Assembly (NCBI RefSeq): GCF_019168305.1
Contig: NZ_JAHTBI010000082.1
Location: 1-35,351 of the forward strand
Length of the DNA: 35,351 nt
Direction of reading: 5' to 3'
Source of the DNA: Pseudomonas aegrilactucae
GTDB lineage: Bacteria > Pseudomonadota > Gammaproteobacteria > Pseudomonadales > Pseudomonadaceae
The position numbers and the translations under genes were made by a program. Shown here piece by piece: positions 32,902 to 35,351 of this stretch; the first letter of the stretch is position 1; each line of letters starts with the position of its first letter. The notes beneath the pieces were generated by a model. The model worked only from the letters and a program-made list of their open reading frames with translations, was not told the DNA's origin and ran no database searches.

Positions 32902-33989
32902 TGCGATACCCCGATGTCGGCGATGTCGGCCACTTCCACCTGCATGTCCGGGTGCAGCAACTGGCCACCGGCGATCACCACGCGCTCCCCGCCCTTGAGC
33001 CCTTCGCCCACCACCACCTTGCCGGTGAGGTAGCGCACCACCTTGACCTTGTGCAGGTTGACCTTGTTGTCCGCGCCCACCAGCCACACGGCCGGGTCGT
33101 GCACATCCTTGGTCAGCGCCGACCAGGGCAGCTCGACGCTGGGGGTGCCCTGGGCGTTGGCCGTGGCACTCACCACCGACCCCAGCTGCATGGCCGGCGG
33201 CACATTGCTCAGCGCCACCTTGACCTGCACCGTGCCGCTTTGCGCCGACACCGTAGGGGTGATCTCACGCACCTGGCCCTGGGCCTGCACCTTGGGGTCG
33301 TCGAGCAGGCTGACGGTAATGGCCTGCTTGCTCGGTGGCGCCATCAGCAGCGACTCGTACACGTTGAACACCGCGTCACGCTCGCCGTCGCGGGCCAGGG
33401 TGAAGATCGGCACGGTGGCCTGCACCACCTGGCCGACCTCGGCCTGGCGCGCGGTGATCACACCGGGGGCCTCGGCAATCAAGGCGGTATAGCTCAGTTG
33501 CTCGCGGGCGTTGGCCAACTGTGCCTGGGCGGCCTTGAGCGCACTCTGGCTGCTGCGTAACGCGGCCTGGGCCGAATCGTATTCGCTCTGGCTGGTGTAG
33601 CCCTTGGGCAAGAGCTTCTGCTGGCGCACGAAGGCGGCAGCGGTCTGGGTGACGCGCGCCTGTTCGGCGAACACTTCGGCCTTGGCCGAGTCGACGTTGG
33701 TCTGCAGGTCCTTGGGGTCCAGCCGCGCCAGCACCTGGTTGGCGCTGACATGATCGCCCACGTCCACGCTGCGCTGGATGATCTTGCCGCCCACACGAAA
33801 CGACAGGTCGGTCTGCACGCGGGCCTGCACATCACCGGTGAGGGTGACCGCTGCGGCAAAATCACCCGGCTCGACCTGTTGCACGGCCACTCGGGGCAGC
33901 TCGGGCGCAGCGGCTTTCTTCTCGCCACAGCCGCCGAGCAGGAGTGCGAGCCCAAGGCAGACGATCAGGTTGTGGGGCGACACCGTCAT
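32898..33989 (-). CDS. triA: RND periplasmic membrane-fusion lipoprotein, TriA-like
   Basis: A 363-residue adaptor lipoprotein and first gene of the pump operon. The lipobox is LLGGC (C21). LSFRVGGKIIQRSVDVGDHVSANQVLARLDPKDL is the first lipoyl half, followed by an alpha-hairpin (about 80-145) with GYTSQSEYDSAQAALRSSQS, and then AEAPGVITARQAEVGQVVQA. The C-terminal DNKVNLHKVKVVRYL segment is the membrane-proximal domain. The ATG at 33989 with AAGGAG five to six bases upstream is chosen over longer options. It is divergent from the ATPase gene across about 150 bases; no regulator gene is seen beside it. Confidence 0.9.
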   Translation of the reverse strand: MTVSPHNLIVCLGLALLLGGCGEKKAAAPELPRVAVQQVEPGDFAAAVTLTGDVQARVQTDLSFRVGGKIIQRSVDVGDHVSANQVLARLDPKDLQTNVDSAKAEVFAEQARVTQTAAAFVRQQKLLPKGYTSQSEYDSAQAALRSSQSALKAAQAQLANAREQLSYTALIAEAPGVITARQAEVGQVVQATVPIFTLARDGERDAVFNVYESLLMAPPSKQAITVSLLDDPKVQAQGQVREITPTVSAQSGTVQVKVALSNVPPAMQLGSVVSATANAQGTPSVELPWSALTKDVHDPAVWLVGADNKVNLHKVKVVRYLTGKVVVGEGLKGGERVVIAGGQLLHPDMQVEVADIADIGVSQ

Positions 33990-34076
33990 GCGGGCTCCTT
34001 GCGTGGGTCGGACCGGTTGGTAGATGCGACTGTTAGCGTAGATCAGGGTTCCGCCTGCCGCTTGTCCCGGGGGCAA

Positions 34077-34105
34077 TTCTTGATCGCGGTGGTTTAGGTA
34101 ATACT
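34077..34105 (+). promoter_or_regulatory. Candidate promoter of the AAA ATPase gene
   Basis: TTCTTG (34077-34082) and TAATAC (34099-34104) are separated by 16 bases and lie about 35 bases before the chosen start codon. The match to a sigma-70 promoter is fair and the position is sensible. No operator-like palindrome was seen. Confidence 0.35.
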
Positions 34106-34138
34106 GTGGCGCATTGCCGCCTGCCCCAGGACACCCCG

Positions 34139-35299
34139 ATGCTGACCACCCTGGCCATCGCCAACTACCGCTCGATCAACCACCTGGTGCTGTCGCTGGG
34201 TCGCCTGAACGTGATCACAGGGCCTAACGGCAGCGGCAAATCCAACCTGTACAAGGCCCTGCGCTTGCTGGCCGAAACCGCGCACGGCGGGGTTATCAAT
34301 GCGCTGGCGGCCGAGGGCGGGCTGGACTCGACGTTCTGGGCCGGCCCCGAGACCATCAGCCGGCGCATGCACCGTGGCGAGGTCGCCATCGAGGGCACCC
34401 GTCGCAATGAAACCAAGCGCCTGCGCCTGGGCTTTGGCTGCGAGGACTACGGCTACGCGATCAGCCTGGGCATTCCCGAACCGACACTGTCGATGTTCGC
34501 CCTGGACCCTGAAGTGAAGCGCGAGGGGATCTGGGCCGGGGCGCTCTGCCGGCCGGCCAGCCTGCTGGTGCAGCGCAAGGGGCCGATGGTGAAGGTGCGC
34601 GAGGGGCGTGAATGGGCGGTGGTGGCCCAGCATACTGCGGGGGCCGACAGCCTGTTCGACCAGGTGGGCAACCTGAGCAGTTCGCCGGAGGTACTGGTGT
34701 TGCGCGAGCAGATTCGGGGCTGGCGTTTCTACGATCATTTGCGCACAGACAGCCAGGCACCCGCGCGCCGGCCGCAACTGGGCACACGCACACCGGTGTT
34801 GCACCATGATGGACGGGACCTCGCGGCGGCGTTGCAGACCATCATCGAAGTGGGCGACCCCGACGCGTTGCAGGCGACCATCAGCGATGCGTTCCCTGGC
34901 GCGCGCCTTGCGATCGATGCGACGGTCGGCGGCCAGTTCGGCCTGCTGTTCCATCAGGAGGGGCTGCTGCGCCCGCTGTCGGCGGCGGAGTTGTCGGACG
35001 GGACCTTGCGCTACCTGTTGCTGGTGGCGGCGCTGCTGACGCCCAGGCCGCCGAGCATGATGGTACTCAACGAGCCGGAGACCAGCCTGCACCCGGACCT
35101 GCTGCCGGCGCTGGCGCGGTTGATCGTGCGTGCTTCGCGGGGCTGCCAGGTGTGGGTGGTGTCGCATGCCTCGCGCCTGATTGCGGCGCTGGAGCGCGAT
35201 GCGCAGAGCAACTGCATCGTGCTGGAGAAAGTGCTGGGGCAGACACGGGTGGTGGGGCAAGGGCCTCTGGATGAGCCGGCGTGGCGGTGGCCGGAGTAA
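34139..35299 (+). CDS. AAA-type ATPase of the SMC/RecF-like ABC-ATPase group
   Basis: A 386-residue predicted ATPase. Walker A is GPNGSGKS (28-35) after the strand RLNVIT, the ABC-like signature is LSDGTLRYLLLVAAL near residue 285, and Walker B is MMVLNEPETSLHPDL (307-321) with asparagine in place of the usual aspartate but the catalytic glutamate kept. A switch-like SHASRL follows. It lacks a nuclease domain such as the TOPRIM part of OLD proteins. The ATG at 34139 with AGGA seven bases upstream is chosen over an upstream start. It is monocistronic here, with a REP unit just downstream. Its cellular role is unknown; DNA-repair or defence functions are known for relatives but not supported by the neighbours. 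Confidence 0.82.
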   Translation: MLTTLAIANYRSINHLVLSLGRLNVITGPNGSGKSNLYKALRLLAETAHGGVINALAAEGGLDSTFWAGPETISRRMHRGEVAIEGTRRNETKRLRLGFGCEDYGYAISLGIPEPTLSMFALDPEVKREGIWAGALCRPASLLVQRKGPMVKVREGREWAVVAQHTAGADSLFDQVGNLSSSPEVLVLREQIRGWRFYDHLRTDSQAPARRPQLGTRTPVLHHDGRDLAAALQTIIEVGDPDALQATISDAFPGARLAIDATVGGQFGLLFHQEGLLRPLSAAELSDGTLRYLLLVAALLTPRPPSMMVLNEPETSLHPDLLPALARLIVRASRGCQVWVVSHASRLIAALERDAQSNCIVLEKVLGQTRVVGQGPLDEPAWRWPE

Positions 35300-35321
35300 A
35301 TCTGCCAGTACGGTGTTGCGC

Positions 35322-35349
35322 CCTTCGCTGGCAAGCCAGCTCCCACGGG
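35322..35349. repeat. REP element at the right window edge
   Basis: CCTTCGCTGGCAAGCCAGCT followed by CCCACGGG starts 22 bases after the ATPase stop codon. It is probably the left half of another REP pair cut by the window end. Confidence 0.8.
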
Positions 35350-35351
35350 TA

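Overview
The window comes from a high-GC pseudomonad of the Pseudomonas putida group. The evidence is the gene content and order (lsfA, OprD-type porin, tauABCD, BCCT carrier, epsC, dcyD, tcyJLN, SfnB/NtaA monooxygenases, metQNI; from memory this resembles the P. putida KT2440 chromosome), the typical Pseudomonas REP palindromes at seven places, and a REP-associated tyrosine transposase (RAYT). No rRNA, tRNA, CRISPR array, prophage or classical IS was seen.

Layout. 1-1.5 kb: the sulfate-starvation peroxiredoxin lsfA (-) with its terminator, then a higBA-type toxin-antitoxin pair (-) with a palindromic operator. 1.6-3.0 kb: an OprD-family porin (-). 3.0-3.44 kb: a 443-base AT-rich regulatory gap. 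3.4-6.9 kb: tauABCD (+), taurine import and oxygenolytic desulfonation. 7.0-12.6 kb: a four-gene minus-strand operon (TonB-dependent receptor, NtaA/DszA-type FMN monooxygenase, aldo/keto reductase, orphan SsuA-like binding protein), divergent from a LacI-family regulator (12.8-13.8 kb) with a perfect 14-base palindrome between them. 13.9-15.9 kb: BCCT transporter (-). 16.2-17.1 kb: serine acetyltransferase epsC (-). 17.3-20.6 kb: D-cysteine desulfhydrase and the cystine ABC transporter (+). 20.7-21.5 kb: an unrecognised protein with two internal repeats. 21.6-28.05 kb: a tightly packed operon of a small leader ORF, two SfnB-like flavin enzymes, an NtaA-type monooxygenase and metQNI (+). 28.06-28.79 kb: a RAYT gene framed by two REP pairs. 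28.8-34.0 kb: a TriABC-like RND pump with two fusion lipoproteins (-). 34.1-35.3 kb: an AAA-type ATPase (+).

How it works together. From 1 to 28 kb nearly every unit serves sulfur supply when sulfate is scarce: outer-membrane entry (porin, TonB receptor), periplasmic capture (TauA, SsuA-like, TcyJ, MetQ-like), ABC import (TauBC, TcyLN, MetNI), C-S cleavage by Fe/2-oxoglutarate or reduced-flavin chemistry (TauD, two NtaA-type enzymes, two SfnB-type enzymes), cysteine metabolism (EpsC, DcyD) and a sulfur-starvation peroxiredoxin. No flavin reductase is in the window, so reduced flavin must come from outside (in KT2440, ssuE lies beyond lsfA).

The most novel-looking part is the LacI-controlled TonB receptor/monooxygenase/aldo-keto reductase/binding-protein operon. 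It reads like a dedicated pathway for a bulky organosulfur compound whose C-S cleavage yields an aldehyde. Other points of interest are a 14-base motif shared by the lsfA promoter and the SfnB-operon promoter, and a hairpin plus a 22-codon leader ORF in front of the SfnB operon. All functions are inferred by reading the sequence; no database search was run.
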